Positions 22,927-33,363 of a DNA stretch of 64,000 nt are shown one piece after another (position 1 is the first letter of the stretch; every line of letters starts with the position of its first letter). Both the position numbers and the translations under genes were made by a program. The notes under the pieces are model-generated. The model was not told where the DNA came from and searched no databases. It saw nothing but the letters and a program-made list of their open reading frames with translations. This DNA comes from Metellina segmentata (lineage: Eukaryota; Arthropoda; Arachnida; Araneae; Tetragnathidae). The DNA lies in contig OX375878.1 in NCBI GenBank assembly GCA_947359465.1, forward strand, positions 71,911,916 to 71,975,915. Reading direction: 5' to 3'.

Positions 22927-23297
22927 ACAGCAGTCAGCATAGGAGCATTAACCAGGCGTCTGTTGCGGAGCCCCGTTCGCTGAAGCGTTGTTGAGGATAC
23001 ACTCTTGGTAGCCCCTTGGTTTATCAGGGCGGTCAGTTGCTCAACAGTTGCACGTCTATTCGCCCGAACGCATCTCCGTAGCCTTCGTTTGCCTCTGTCA
23101 TCTATAGCCCGTGGTGCACCACATGTGTTACGCCGCTGATTTTGGATAGCGCCATTTTGCCATGCACGGTATACTTTTACCACGGCGGCACGCGAACAGT
23201 TCACAAAATTAGCCGTTTCCGAAATGCTTCCACCCTTGGCCCGAAAGCCAATAATCATGCCCTTTTGGACGTCGGATAAATCGCTAAGTTTCTGCAT
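22927..23297 (-). pseudogene. Tc1-A transposase N-terminal half
   Basis: Starts MQKLSDLSDVQKGMIIGFRA on the minus strand and runs through a first helix-turn-helix (ISETANFVNCSRAAVVKVYR), a GRPR/AT-hook-like linker (CGAPRAIDDRGKRRLRRCV) and a second DNA-binding helix pair (ATVEQLTALINQGA, VSSTTLQRTGLRNRRLVNAP). The frame is open until the hAT insertion near 22926. The remainder (20288 down to ~19940) is frameshifted, has lost part of the catalytic segment, and carries the hairpin duplication at 20164. It is a typical paired-domain Tc1 DNA-binding half. Confidence 0.85.
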
Positions 23298-23463
23298 TAC
23301 GCCAACGATTGAAATGCTTTCCGATGTCCCAGGACATCCTTTATATACACTCCCCTGCAATGTGCTGCCACCTGCCTTTTGTGATTGGTTATTTCACGTT
23401 GAGGTCGAAAGTAGGTGGTGGTCACATTAATGTGACTGGACAGTGTGTGTGCATATATATATA

Positions 23464-24835
23464 CAGCGTGTTTCAGTGAACCGTTTCAGAACTTCTAAGA
23501 GGGGTAGGGTACATCCTGACGAACCAAAATCATATAAAAATGGGCAGAAATGCTTTCCTGACGCGATTGATGGCGTTGTGCGAAAATCCCGAGCTTTCGT
23601 GTAGGGAATCTTCATTTCGCACAAGAACGCCAAGTTAGTAGGATGGATGATTACACGATCTCAGAGTTAGCCGATATGCAATTGGCGTACGGGGCTGCAA
23701 ATTGTAGTGGGCCAGCCACACAGCGTTTGTACGCGGAACGATATCCGACGAGGCGTATCCCCAGTCATAATTTCTTTGCAAGACTGCACCAGAGGTTAGC
23801 TGAGACAGGTTCATTAGAAAGAGCTGACAGGGACAGGGTAAGAACAGCACGGACTGCAGACGTCGAACAGAATGTGCTGCAGCATGTACAGGGGAATCCA
23901 AGAACGAGTACACGAAGTGTAGCAAACGCAGTCGGGGTTTCCCATTGCAGCGTCTGGAGGATTCTCCGAGAAGCAGACATGCATCCGTTTCACGTACAGC
24001 GTGTCCAGACACAGCAACCGGAGGATTATGCACCTCGTATTGCTTTCGCACAGTGGTGCCTTGGAAAATGTTCTACAAATCCCCTTTTTCCTGCTGAAGT
24101 GTTGTTTTCCGATGAGGCATCCTTCACAAGGGAAGGAATTTTCAACACGCATAACGACCATATCTGGGCGGTCGAGAACCCGCATGCAATACGACGTCGT
24201 GCAGCACAGATTCGATTTTCGGTCAATGTATGGGCCGGTATTATGGGAGATCACCTCATCGGACCTTACCTGTTACCGTCTCGTCTAACCGGACCTAACT
24301 ACTTGCTCTTTCTGCAGCAAGTATTGCCACAACTTTTGAGAGATGAACAGATTTCTGCATCGACGCAACAGACAATGTGGTCCCAACACGATGGAGACCC
24401 TGCTCATTATAGCGGAGATGTTCGTAACTACCTGGATGTCACATTTGGTCAGCAGTGGATCGGACTTGGTGGTCCCGTGCGTTGGCCTGCTCGGTCACCC
24501 GACCTATTATGTCTTGATTTTTATTTTTGGGGTCATCTGAAATCGCTAGTTTATGACCCCTGTTGAGAATGTTGAGGAGTTGTTTGCTCAGAATTGCAGT
24601 AGCTGCCGGAGAAATTCGAGATATGCCTGGAGTATTCCAGAATGTTCGGATGTCCATGCGTCGGAGATATGAGGCGTGCATTGTAGCCCGTGAAAGAAAC
24701 TTCGAACACTTACTTTAATCCATGTACCTTTTGCTTCTTTACAAGCATTTCCGACCCCACATTGCTATATGATTTCGAGTTGTCAGGATGTATCCTACCC
24801 CTCTTAGAAGTTCTGAAACGATTCACTGAAACACC

Positions 24836-24838
<3 letters not shown>
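23464..24838 (+). mobile_element. Mariner-like element with ~55-bp TIRs, nearly intact
   Basis: The left end CAGCGTGTTTCAGTGAACCG and the inverted right end match over about 55 bp with few differences. TA lies on both sides, because the element sits inside a TA microsatellite. It encodes a 307-codon open transposase frame plus a frameshifted tail, and is the best preserved autonomous-type element in the window. Confidence 0.9.
23643..24566 (+). CDS. Mariner-like transposase (arthropod DUF4817-type), C-terminal frameshift
   Basis: Starts MDDYTISELADMQLAYGAAN. A helix-turn-helix N-terminal domain follows (residues ~1-60, ending in the YPTRRIPSHNFFARLHQRL block), then a second DNA-binding region (~70-125, TSTRSVANAVGVSHCSVWRI). 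The catalytic core has LFSDEASFTREG (first Asp) and QHDGDPAHYSGDVRNYL (second Asp), with WPARSPDL-LDFYFWGHLKS around the third acidic position. The frame is open for 307 codons. The expected C-terminus (EIRDMPGVFQNVRMSMRRRY) continues in other frames to a stop at 24718, so one or two small indels near 24557 and 24590 break it. The family is common in arthropods. Everything upstream of the breaks looks intact, suggesting recent activity. Confidence 0.88.
   Translation: MDDYTISELADMQLAYGAANCSGPATQRLYAERYPTRRIPSHNFFARLHQRLAETGSLERADRDRVRTARTADVEQNVLQHVQGNPRTSTRSVANAVGVSHCSVWRILREADMHPFHVQRVQTQQPEDYAPRIAFAQWCLGKCSTNPLFPAEVLFSDEASFTREGIFNTHNDHIWAVENPHAIRRRAAQIRFSVNVWAGIMGDHLIGPYLLPSRLTGPNYLLFLQQVLPQLLRDEQISASTQQTMWSQHDGDPAHYSGDVRNYLDVTFGQQWIGLGGPVRWPARSPDLLCLDFYFWGHLKSLVYDPC

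Positions 24839-24920
<82 letters not shown>
24839..24920. repeat. (TA)n microsatellite
   Basis: About 41 uninterrupted TA units between two TA-targeting elements. Tyr/Ile-rich frames that cross it are artefacts. Confidence 0.97.
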
Positions 24921-24921
<1 letters not shown>

Positions 24922-26133
24922 TGAAGAGCCAAAACATTATGACCACATACTCAACAACGCGTTGTACCTCCTTTGGCCTGCGAAACAGCTGCAACTCACC
25001 TGGACATAGATGCCACAAGTTCTTGATACATGACTGGAGACAGGTTGTATCAAATGCCCAAGCAGCGGTCACGCAAAGTCGAGATATTCGGACATGGTGG
25101 TGCTTAAGCTCTGAGCTGCTGTCCATGACACCTCAAATATGCTCTATCGGACTAAGATCCGGCGAGTTAGGTGGCCAGGACATTAAGTGGAATTCACCAG
25201 TATGCTCCTCGTACCACTCCAACACAATCCGAACCTTATGACATGGGGCGTTGTCCTGCTGGAAGATTCCATTTCCAGTTGGGAAGACAGACGCCATGTA
25301 AGGGTGCAACTGATCTGCAATGATGTTCATATAATTCGCAGTTTTCATGGTCTTCTGTTCTACCACAACTACGGATCCCAGAGTCGCCCATGGGAACGTC
25401 CCCCAAAGCATGATACCGCCATCACCAACCTGTGTATGACCTGCTGTACAAGAGGGGAGCAACTGTTCGCCTGGCAGACGGCGTACCCTGACACGACCGT
25501 CGACGTGATGAATGAGAAATCGGGATCCATCAGACTAAGCAACTCTCTTCCACTCATCCATGGTCCAGTCTCGATGTTCCTGAGCCCACTGTAGACGTAG
25601 TTAACGATGACGCTTGGTCAACAGAGGCACACGAGTGGGACGTCTGCTGCACAGTCCCATATCCAACAGTGAACTGTGTGTTCAGAAACACTTGCGCTTC
25701 GACCTGCAGTGTATTGGGCTGTCAGCTGAGCCACTGTGTCGCGCCGATTTTGCTTTACCAAGCGGGACAGTCCCCGATGTCCTTTTTCTTTGATGACGCG
25801 TGGACGACCAACACCTTGGCGTCTACTGCTGGTGTCACCATCTTTTATACAATTTGCATGTATATTAACAACGGCAGATCGTGAACAACCTACCAGTCGT
25901 GCAGTTTCGGTGATATTAGTTCCGAGTCTTCGGGCCATTACGATTTGCCCTCTATCATATTCGCTTAGATCAGCAGCCTTTTCCATCACTAGCAAAAGTA
26001 AGTGCAAGAATGATTACTTACCTTCTCCAGCAGCAGTTAAATACCATTCTCACCTAATCACGTGCTCTTCACGTCATCAAGACGAGTTCATTGAAAAATG
26101 TGGGGATGCACATAATGTTTTGGCTTGTCAGTG
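24921..26133 (-). mobile_element. Tc1-like element B, 1.21 kb
   Basis: The left end is CTGAAGAGCCAAAACATTAT; the right end, inverted, reads CACTGACAAGCCAAAACATT. TA microsatellite sequence flanks both sides (24839-24920 and 26134-26150). The length and a transposase filling it are those of a complete Tc1 element. Confidence 0.88.
24937..25986 (-). pseudogene. Tc1-B transposase, near full length
   Basis: Starts [20 protein letters not shown] on the minus strand, followed by the helix-turn-helix ([20 protein letters not shown]), the GRPR linker ([20 protein letters not shown]) and the second DNA-binding half. It then reads WTMDEWKRVA and SRFLIHHVDGRVRVRRLPGE, VGDGGIMLWGTFPWATLG, the second catalytic segment GIFQQDNAPCHKVRIVLEWY, and LMSWPPNSPDLSPIEHI, with a short degenerate tail to a stop near 24937. 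A stop in the middle (after LLTKRHR), a stop in place of the Trp before SDGSRF, and a stop after PIEHI make it inactive. The gene order fits a roughly 340-residue Tc1 protein. Confidence 0.87.
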
Positions 26134-26150
26134 TATATATATATATATAT

Positions 26151-27050
26151 GTCATAATAACAGAAATTATAAGCCTGCTGTCGTGACGTAGTTTCAAGAG
26201 TGGTAATAGGCAACGGGATGAGGATAGTCCATTGGCTTGGAGTGTAGTGCTGGTTCCATAAAAAGAGACATAAATTTTCTAACTTAAATCTTTATTTCTT
26301 CAATAACATATTCGTAGCATTATCAGGCGTGGAGGTTGTTACGGGGACGGAGACTTGAACGGATATGGGACTTCGTATTCTAAGGGGCTCATGGAAAGAA
26401 GTGCATAGTTCACAATAAATTAGCCAGAGGGGTAAAAATTAAAGGAAAGACTATTGGACAGGGAAACTAGCAAGAAATTTCATTGGTAGAGGTCGGGAGT
26501 TAAGCGAAGGAGTACAGGCGATTTGAGAGGATTAGTGGTCGTGGGAGGTCAGTCATACTGGGAGGTCAAAGGCGAAAGATGATGACAAGATATATGACCT
26601 ATTGGACAAAAGAGACAAAAGGCTGAGAGAAAAGTGAGGTGTTCAGGGACTGGTCACTGGTGAGACTTGTATTAGGGGGTCGTGTGTTATGTGTTTATCT
26701 ACAAAATTATTTGATCGGACTAATTTCGTTCGTTCAAACAATTAGGTCCAGATATACAAACAAGTTAGTTATTCTAGAAAATTGCCCAATTTTCAAAATT
26801 AAAATTAATATCTTAAATAAAAAGAACCATTGTAATTAGAAAGCTAAATATTTTCAGAATTCATTGGGACTGGACCACAAAACCAACTAATAATCAGTGA
26901 GGGTGTTGTTGAAAATACCTTTTTATGGGCAGTTTGACATAAAATGACCAGCGTATGTAGTTTTTTCAGATTTACACTTGAAAAACTGCCTTCGAGTTTC
27001 AGTAAAGGGGAGTTTGTTTTGACAGTTAGATTTTAAAAAGTGTCTTTTTT
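26151..27050. other. No gene recognised
   Basis: Mixed-composition sequence (26210-26640 is less AT-rich than its surroundings) with no domain, LTR or terminal repeat I can support. Confidence 0.4.
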
Positions 27051-27055
27051 CCTAA

Positions 27056-27182
27056 TCATTTTAGGAAAGAAACATAATCTGCTCTGTGATCATTTTTGCA
27101 GTTTGAACACTTTAGGACATCATAAGAACATGATATGAAGTCGCATTGACTGTTACATTTGATACAGCACTTGTCATGTTTT
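27056..27182 (-). pseudogene. Possible LINE gag-like zinc-knuckle remnant
   Basis: The minus-strand frame reads KHDKCCIKCNSQCDFISC, then VLKCSNCKNDHRADYVSFLK and a stop. The spacing of Cys and His recalls the CCHC knuckles of jockey/I-type ORF1 proteins (R-C-x-x-C....C-x-x-C-x-x-x-H). About 40 codons are readable and nothing adjacent confirms it. A chance cysteine-rich frame is possible. Confidence 0.3.
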
Positions 27183-27387
27183 CAAATCTTGACATATTTA
27201 AATCCGACCAATGCTACACTGTCGTAGATATTGTCAGTAAAAAGGGAGATTTTATGATGCATAAACCACAGTTTTTGTGATTTCAGAAGTAAAAGTTATT
27301 CCGAAAACTCTCTAACCAGAACTGCATCTATGGTTTAAACACATTTATGGGACAATTTTTTTACGAAGCGGAGCACTTATGAGACAC

Positions 27388-28153
27388 GGGGAGTTAGTAC
27401 CTTTGAGACCTTGCGTTGCTCTCGAAAACATACTTTTTTCGATTCATCATAAATAATTGAGTTTTGTATATTGTAGTATAAAATTGATACAGTTTAAAGA
27501 TAATTGTATGGCTTTTAAAAAACAGCAGTCATATTTGTAATTAAAAATATTTTTTTACATAAAACCTAGCAAAAATTATACACAACTTCTTCGTTTTGAA
27601 ATTTACCCACTTAACTTTCCCACAAGATAACTTTTGAAAGATGCACTGTAAAACCCAAATGTTTGCACCAAATTGAAGCAAATGAATGTCTTAATTCTGT
27701 GAACTAAGGAATTTGTGATATTTGAAGTACAAATATTTATAAAAATTGATAGTATTAAAATAAGTCAACTTTGAATTTTTTTTAGTTATATATGGATCTA
27801 TAAATAAAAAACTATAGCTCTCATACATAAATCCATAGTTCAGAGAACTAAGATCTTCTTTTAGAATAACCATACAAAATTTCTTAACTCTACGTTTATT
27901 AGTTTTTTTTTAAACTTGAGGGAAAGTTAAGTGGGTAAATTTCAAAACGAAGAAATTATGTATAAGTTTTGCTAGGTTTTATATAAAAATATTTTTTTAA
28001 TTACAAATATGACTGCTGTTTTTTAAAAGCCATACAATTATCTTTAAACTGTATCAATTTTATACTACAATATAAAAAACTCAATTATTTATGATGAATC
28101 GAAAAAAGTATGTTTTCGCGAGCAACGCAAGGTCTCAAAGGTACTAACTCCCC
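27388..28153. mobile_element. Long-TIR foldback element, 766 bp
   Basis: Arms of about 240 bp (27388-27630 and 27915-28153) are inverted copies with only a few differences, beginning GGGGAGTTAGTACCTTTGAG. About 285 non-coding bp lie between. No target duplication is obvious and no transposase is encoded. High arm identity suggests fairly recent insertion or gene conversion between arms. Confidence 0.85.
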
Positions 28154-28909
28154 TTAAGACTATTCAGGTCTAATTCTACAGTTTCTCGGATGTTAACTTC
28201 AATCGAAATGTTATGCAGCAAGAAACGAGAAGTAATTATTTTATGTCCAGCTGAAGTCTCCAATAAACACTCAGTCTTCATAAATGCTTAATTTCTGAAA
28301 GTTATTTTGCACAACTTAGATTCTTCACCATCCTAATAAGATTGCCAGGAGTGTGAAACTACATTGTTCAATAAATTTGTGATCCTTTATAGCAGACATA
28401 AGTTCTCAATTTTGTACTACAGACCTGCGCATGGTATCTGCGCTAAACTTTCTTAATTGCTCATTTCCGTTGATGGCAATAGTGCTGTTACTCACGTTTC
28501 ATATCTTGATTTTCGATCCATTTATAATGAATATCGCATTCGTATTCACATAAATGGATTCCTAACCGAATCCTAACTCCTAATATTCCTAACTGAAATG
28601 AAATTACCAAAAATATATAGGTGCATTTTCTTTCCCTTTACTGGCACACCTAGTCATGTTTCAATTAGATTCATAATGTCTATATCAATTTCATCCCATT
28701 CCCTTGTTCGAAGGGGTTTCTACCATTTTTGACGCTACAATTTTTGCTCATATTTTCTTTTCTGCTCTATATTGTGGATTTCTCTTTGCTTTCTGTAATC
28801 AGAAAGCTAGGCTCTTTAGTGTAGGTTTAGCAATATCATGCAGCTCCATAATTCAAATCAATCATATTTAAGCTAAGCGGCGAAATTAACGAATAAATCC
28901 CGTAATGGT
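28154..28909. other. No gene recognised
   Basis: AT-rich spacer; nothing identifiable. Confidence 0.4.
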
Positions 28910-29225
28910 TGAGTGCCGCGGTAGCACGGTTAGTAGAGTAACGTATTAGCAACCGCAGGTTTGCGATTTAGAAACTAGGTCCAGTCATAGAGCGTCGAAT
29001 ACAGAAAGGGTGGCTGATGCACGTTAAATCTGCCGTTGTCTTAAATGTCCATGCATGGTGTTTAGTTTAGAGAGTGGGGTACCAGTTCTGGTGTTGTTCT
29101 CGTCATCTAACCGTGGTTCAAAATTACGAGGCGTTGTCCTTGTATCTTTCCTTCGGGATAGAATCCGTACCGCCTCCAATAACTCGTTATGTTTCTTCCT
29201 GCCACGTTAACGTTGAATAATTAAA
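28910..29225 (+). mobile_element. SINE-A, full-length divergent copy
   Basis: The head GCCGCGGTAGCACGGTTAGT (A box) and a degraded B box (GCGATTTAGAAACTAG) are followed by GGCTGATGCACGTTAAATCT, the TCATCTAACCGTGGTTCAAA core and the tail ending ACGTTAACGTTGAATAATTA. Same order as the copy at 8864. Confidence 0.82.
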
Positions 29226-29333
29226 TTTCCACTTCCCATACGGTCGATTTTAGACTGTTTACATCCATCGTTGTTTATTTAAAACAGAGAAACAATATCG
29301 ATATCTGTTTCCCGTGTATATTTATATAATATG

Positions 29334-29940
29334 TAATGTGATTTAGCACACAGGTATTCCAAATTTTTTGCAATTTTTGGGTCACGACGAATTTTAAAAT
29401 TCAATCTAAAACATTTTAAAATGAAGTTACTATTTTTTCCACCGTTCTTTCTTCTTTCGGAAATGGAGAAGCACCAAAAATGTTACACTTATCTCCCTCA
29501 CGTCACTATTGACGTCAACCTTTGGAACCATACCAAGTTTTTTTACCTTCCGTCTCGAATGGTAGCGAACAGATTCGAATGACCTTCTTTTGATGCGAGA
29601 TTAATCCATTTTGATTTCCTGAGATAGGGATTCGAGTGAAGCAAAAGGAATTATTAAAGTTACCACTGGCGTTCTTCAGTGTTTTATTTCTCTATCTCAG
29701 AGATCGTTAAAGATAGAATAAAAATTTTAACGGATTTGAAATCTGTGGAAAGTTTTACACCAGATAGATACCTTATAAGTTTGATTTTCTTTTAATAAAT
29801 GCTTTATCAATTTGGTTTGCGAAGCGTTATGGCTGTTATCCAATAGGCAACAAATTCCCATTTGGCTTGGGAAGCAAATCAATAACTCCACAAAAACCAC
29901 TGGCACCGGCAACGCCGGGTAGACACGCAGTGGCTAGTAT
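29334..29940 (-). mobile_element. Family H repeat, long copy
   Basis: Contains the GCACACAGGTATTCCAAATT block, GATTCGAGTGAAGCAAAAGG, AATTTTAACGGATTTGAAAT and the terminal GGCAACGCCGGGTAGACACG leading to CAGTGGCTAGT. Orientation is opposite to the 32357 copy, with which it shares the whole block order. Confidence 0.65.
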
Positions 29941-30215
29941 ATACTCGTATACTACATGCACTTTTGTCCAAAATTATCTTTACATTCCCAAAAATAATTA
30001 TATTCCTTGAAATAACCAATCGATATAATCCATTTTTGCAAAAATGTGTGAAAGACAAGCCTAATTAAAAGTATCCAATCAAAAGTGTTCAAACGGTTTA
30101 TGATATGCAAATCAAGGCGTTACGTCATAAAACGCTTTGTGTAAAGTGAATGTCTGAGTAAATTTATGCAATACAACATTTGATTTCAGTGTGTAAGGAC
30201 TTAAAACGGTTTGTT

Positions 30216-31975
30216 ATGGCTCCGAAGTACCATTTGGAACAATCTGTGAAGTGGCGCATTATCGGTCGTTTAGAACCAGAGCAGACAATCATGGAAGCAG
30301 CGAGATGTGTGAATATTTCAACACAGTCTCTGTTATGGAAACAATTTCAGAACTTTGGATAAGGGGGCCTGGACAAGGTCGTAAACGTATAACAACTGCT
30401 TCTCAAGATCGATATATGGCAATAACTGCCCATCGTAACAGGAAGTATACTGCTCGACAGTTAAGTCCAGAGCTTGCAACCGCCACGGAAACTTGTATCA
30501 CGGCTATCTGTATACAGAGGGCTTAATGAAAATGCTTTTATGCCAGGAAGCCAAGCGTATGTCTTTCACAATCTTAACAACACAAGAGTGATCGCTTCAA
30601 TTGGTGCAAAGAACATCAGAACTAGGGATGAAACAACGATGTCGAAGTTTTCAAAACATCGATGTTTATACTTGTCGATGGTTTTACGTTGTCGATGTTT
30701 TATTTTTAATGAAAAAAGTATAATTATAAAACTAAAAAAAAAACATGTAGCATAATTTTCATAATTAGTAAATTGAACATACTTTTAGACCACTGTGGCC
30801 AAAGTTGAAGGGTCTGAAAAAAACATCGATGTCCATGTTTTATAATAACATTGATGTATTTATCAGTGATTTATTAGGGCCGATGTTAGTTTAACATCGT
30901 TGTTATAAAGCTGTCGATGTTTAATTTTTGAATGAAAAAGCACCATAGTAAAAATTAAGAAAAATGACCACGCAACTAAGTATTTGTCAGTGATGACGAC
31001 ATCTTTCCGATCAGAAAGAGTTTTTTCCTAATTATACTTATAGTTAGTAGAACCTATGTCAAATTGTTGCAAATATTATTTTCTTTTATACTATTCAATT
31101 TAAAAAGAAAAGATTGGTTAATTGTTCTCATTAAGTTTTTTTACTTTGTTTTGAGAGTTAAAAAAACGTCTTAGTTATAAATTAATAAACACAGCAAATG
31201 GTAAATTAAATCTTTCCAACCCCCCCCCCACGGCGAACATTTATGTTTACTGGTTACTAAACCAGTTTTGATGAAACTGGGAAAAAAAGTTTAAATTTAC
31301 TGATGTTTAAAAACATCGATGATTTTTGGGCGATGTATTATCAACATCGATTTTTTAAATTTTGAACGTCAGTGTTTCAAAACATCGACGTTTTGCTGTC
31401 GATGTCGCATCCCTAATAAGAACAGGGGAACCCCCTTGTTCTCTCTATTCATATACTCTCTATTCATATAGGACATATGGTGAGAGTCAGGAACGTGAAA
31501 TCTTCCCTCGAACATTATGGAATGTGACCGTTTTGGTAGTGCAGGTGTGATGGTGTGGATGGAATAATGATCGGTGGATGTGAGGCCCCTACACGTTTTC
31601 AACAGAGGACCTGTGACCGGCCAGATATATCGGGATTAGGTATTAGAACGTTATGTAAGACTTTTCAGAGGTGCATGTGGATCTAATTTTTTATTTATGG
31701 ACGATAATGCTCGTCCACATTGAGCGAACCTCGTTGACGAATTCCTTGAAAATGAAGCCATTGAGCAAATACCGTGGCCAGCTAACTCTCCTGATCTGAA
31801 CCCGATAGAGAACTTATGGGACTACCTTGAAAAAGCAGTTGCACGGAGACATCCTCCTCCTACAGATATAAATGCACTGAAGACCGCATTGCTTGAGGAG
31901 TGGAACTTAATTCCCCAAACTGTGGTTAAGAGCATTATTGCCAGCATGAAATCACGTTGTGATAAGTGTGTATAA
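30216..31975 (+). pseudogene. Tc1-C transposase, interrupted
   Basis: Starts MAPKYHLEQSVKWRIIGRLE with a helix-turn-helix (TIMEAARCVNISTQSLLWKQ), then AITAHRNRKYTARQLSPELA. It is interrupted by the hAT MITE and resumes after 31424, where sequence around the first catalytic Asp has been replaced by a short AT-rich repeat (ATTCATATACTCTC twice). It continues with VMVW, a GLRPLHVFNR-like part, MDDNARPH-equivalent codons near 31700, NSPDLNPIENLWDYLEKAV and MKSRCDKCV before the stop. Several frame changes plus the insertion make it inactive. Confidence 0.8.
30623..31415. mobile_element. hAT MITE with clustered ACATCGATGT motifs, 793 bp
   Basis: Ends are TAGGGATG and CATCCCTA. The flanking 8 bp are ATCAGAAC on the left and ATAAGAAC on the right (7 of 8). 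The palindrome ACATCGATGT and one-base variants such as TGTCGATGTTT occur many times, mostly within 300 bp of each end. The inside is non-coding. Confidence 0.82.
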
Positions 31976-32100
31976 GTCAGGAGCGATCACATTCCATTCA
32001 TAAGCCTTAACTATTTTCTGAGTTATTCATTTTCTTCCGAACTCTCCTTGTCACGTATTATTACCATTTGTATGATTTTATGCTACAGTTTTATAGAATT

Positions 32101-32355
32101 ACTAGCCACTGTGTGGCCAGCACGGCGTCGCCCGTAACAGTTATTTTCGTGGGGTAAAGTGTGACCACTGCTCGCTAACCCCCGGTGAATGCTACGAATT
32201 CCCATTTGGTTTGCTTCGCAAAGCAACACCACGGGCAACGCCGTAACAGTCTCGTCATTGTGAAATGTGGCCAAATTCGAAATGCGAAGGGATCCAATCG
32301 GCGTGACGTTACAATCTCTTGCGAAAATATAAATATTCAATTGAAAAATTATTTA
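32101..32355 (+). mobile_element. Family H repeat, partial copy
   Basis: Starts ACTAGCCACTGTGTGGCC, with GGTTTGCTTCGCAAAGCAAC and GGCAACGCCGTAACAG. Truncated where the next copy of the same family begins. Confidence 0.65.
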
Positions 32356-32356
32356 T

Positions 32357-33340
32357 TACTAGCCACTGCGTAGCCAACGAAACGTTGCCGTGACTGTTCT
32401 GTTAGTGGGGTCAGGTAGGGACTACTGCCCCATAACTCCCTGTGGTTGCTACGAATTCCCATTTGGTTCTCTTCGCAAACCAACGCCACGGGCAACGCAG
32501 ATCCAATCGCCACTGCTCGCCAACCCCGGTGATTGCTACGCTTTCCCATTTAATTGAGAACAGATCTAATAGGCGTGACGTGACAATCTCTTTACGAAAA
32601 TATCAAAGATATTCAGTTGAAAAGTTATTTTTTAAAAGAAAATTAAATGTATTAGGTATCGATGTAATGCAAAATTTTCCGCAGATTTCAAATCCGTTTA
32701 AATTTTCATTCTTTCTTTAAGGATACCTGAGATAGAAAAAAAGCACTGAAGAACACCAGTCATGACTTTTTATTTGTTTTGCTTCACTCAAATCCTTAGC
32801 TCAGGATATCAATATGTTTGAATCTCGAATAAAGCGAAGGTCAAATTCTTCGCGACGGCGAATTTCGAATTGGACAAAAATGTAAAAGTTACAATTTAAA
32901 AATGATTTATTTAAGGAAAATCATATTTTTAGGTATCAATCTAATATAAAATGTTCGGCAAATTTCAAATCCGTTGAAATTTTTACTCTATCTTTAACGA
33001 TCTAGAAGATAGAGAAAATAAGTACATTACTCAAGTTAAAACTGTTTATTTGTTATGTTCGTCCGCTGAAATCGTTGCTCGGAAAATGAAACGGAAAAAA
33101 TAAATTTAGAATCTGTGATCTCTTTGTACTGGTGCCATTATAAGGATAACAATAATAATTAAATTTCAAAAATGTTCTAGATTAAATTTCAAAATTCGGA
33201 TAGAAAAATTGCAAAAAATTCGGGCTACCTGTGTGCCCAATTTCATTATTGTAATTTCTATAAATTCGTCAGGACAGTACATACAGGCCACAAACAGACA
33301 CACACTCACAAACACTTCCTTGTTTTGTAGTAGACATATA
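32357..33340 (+). mobile_element. Family H repeat, longest copy of this subtype
   Basis: Starts ACTAGCCACTGCGTAGCC and ends CACACTCACAAACACTTCC then GTAGTAGAC. An internal module is repeated: TTAGGTATCGATGTAATGC through GATTTCAAATCCGTTTAAAT (from ~32652), and again from ~32931 with TTTCAAATCCGTTGAAATTT. The duplicated module is about 280 bp. No coding frame is present, so the copy is non-autonomous. Confidence 0.65.
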
Positions 33341-33363
33341 AAAGGATGTGGGTATGTATAGGG

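Larger units (their letters stand above)
19921..23450 (-). mobile_element. Tc1-like element A, split by a hAT
   Basis: Ends are inverted copies of CAGTCCAGTCACATTAATG followed by GACCACC, sitting in short TA-rich runs. The transposase is on the minus strand, with its N-terminal half at 22927-23297 and its C-terminal half at about 19940-20288. The 2.6 kb between is a hAT element. The same Tc1 family occurs at 36176-37409. Confidence 0.85.
29958..32095 (+). mobile_element. Tc1-like element C, first copy, holding a hAT MITE
   Basis: The left end contains CCAAAATTATCTTTACATTC, which matches the inverted right end of the second copy at 63.8 kb. The right end is cut off by a family H repeat at ~32100. 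The transposase is on the plus strand and is interrupted at 30623-31415 by a hAT MITE. Confidence 0.75.

Noticed and set aside
23814..24254. 146-codon minus-strand frame
   Set aside because: Antisense to the mariner-like transposase, with no domain of its own.
24690..25241. 183- and 138-codon frames with Tyr-Ile repeats
   Set aside because: They run through the TA microsatellite and over Tc1-B on the non-coding strand.
27856..28160. Two independent MITEs
   Set aside because: The two arms are inverted copies over their full 240 bp and converge on one centre, so a single foldback element is simpler.
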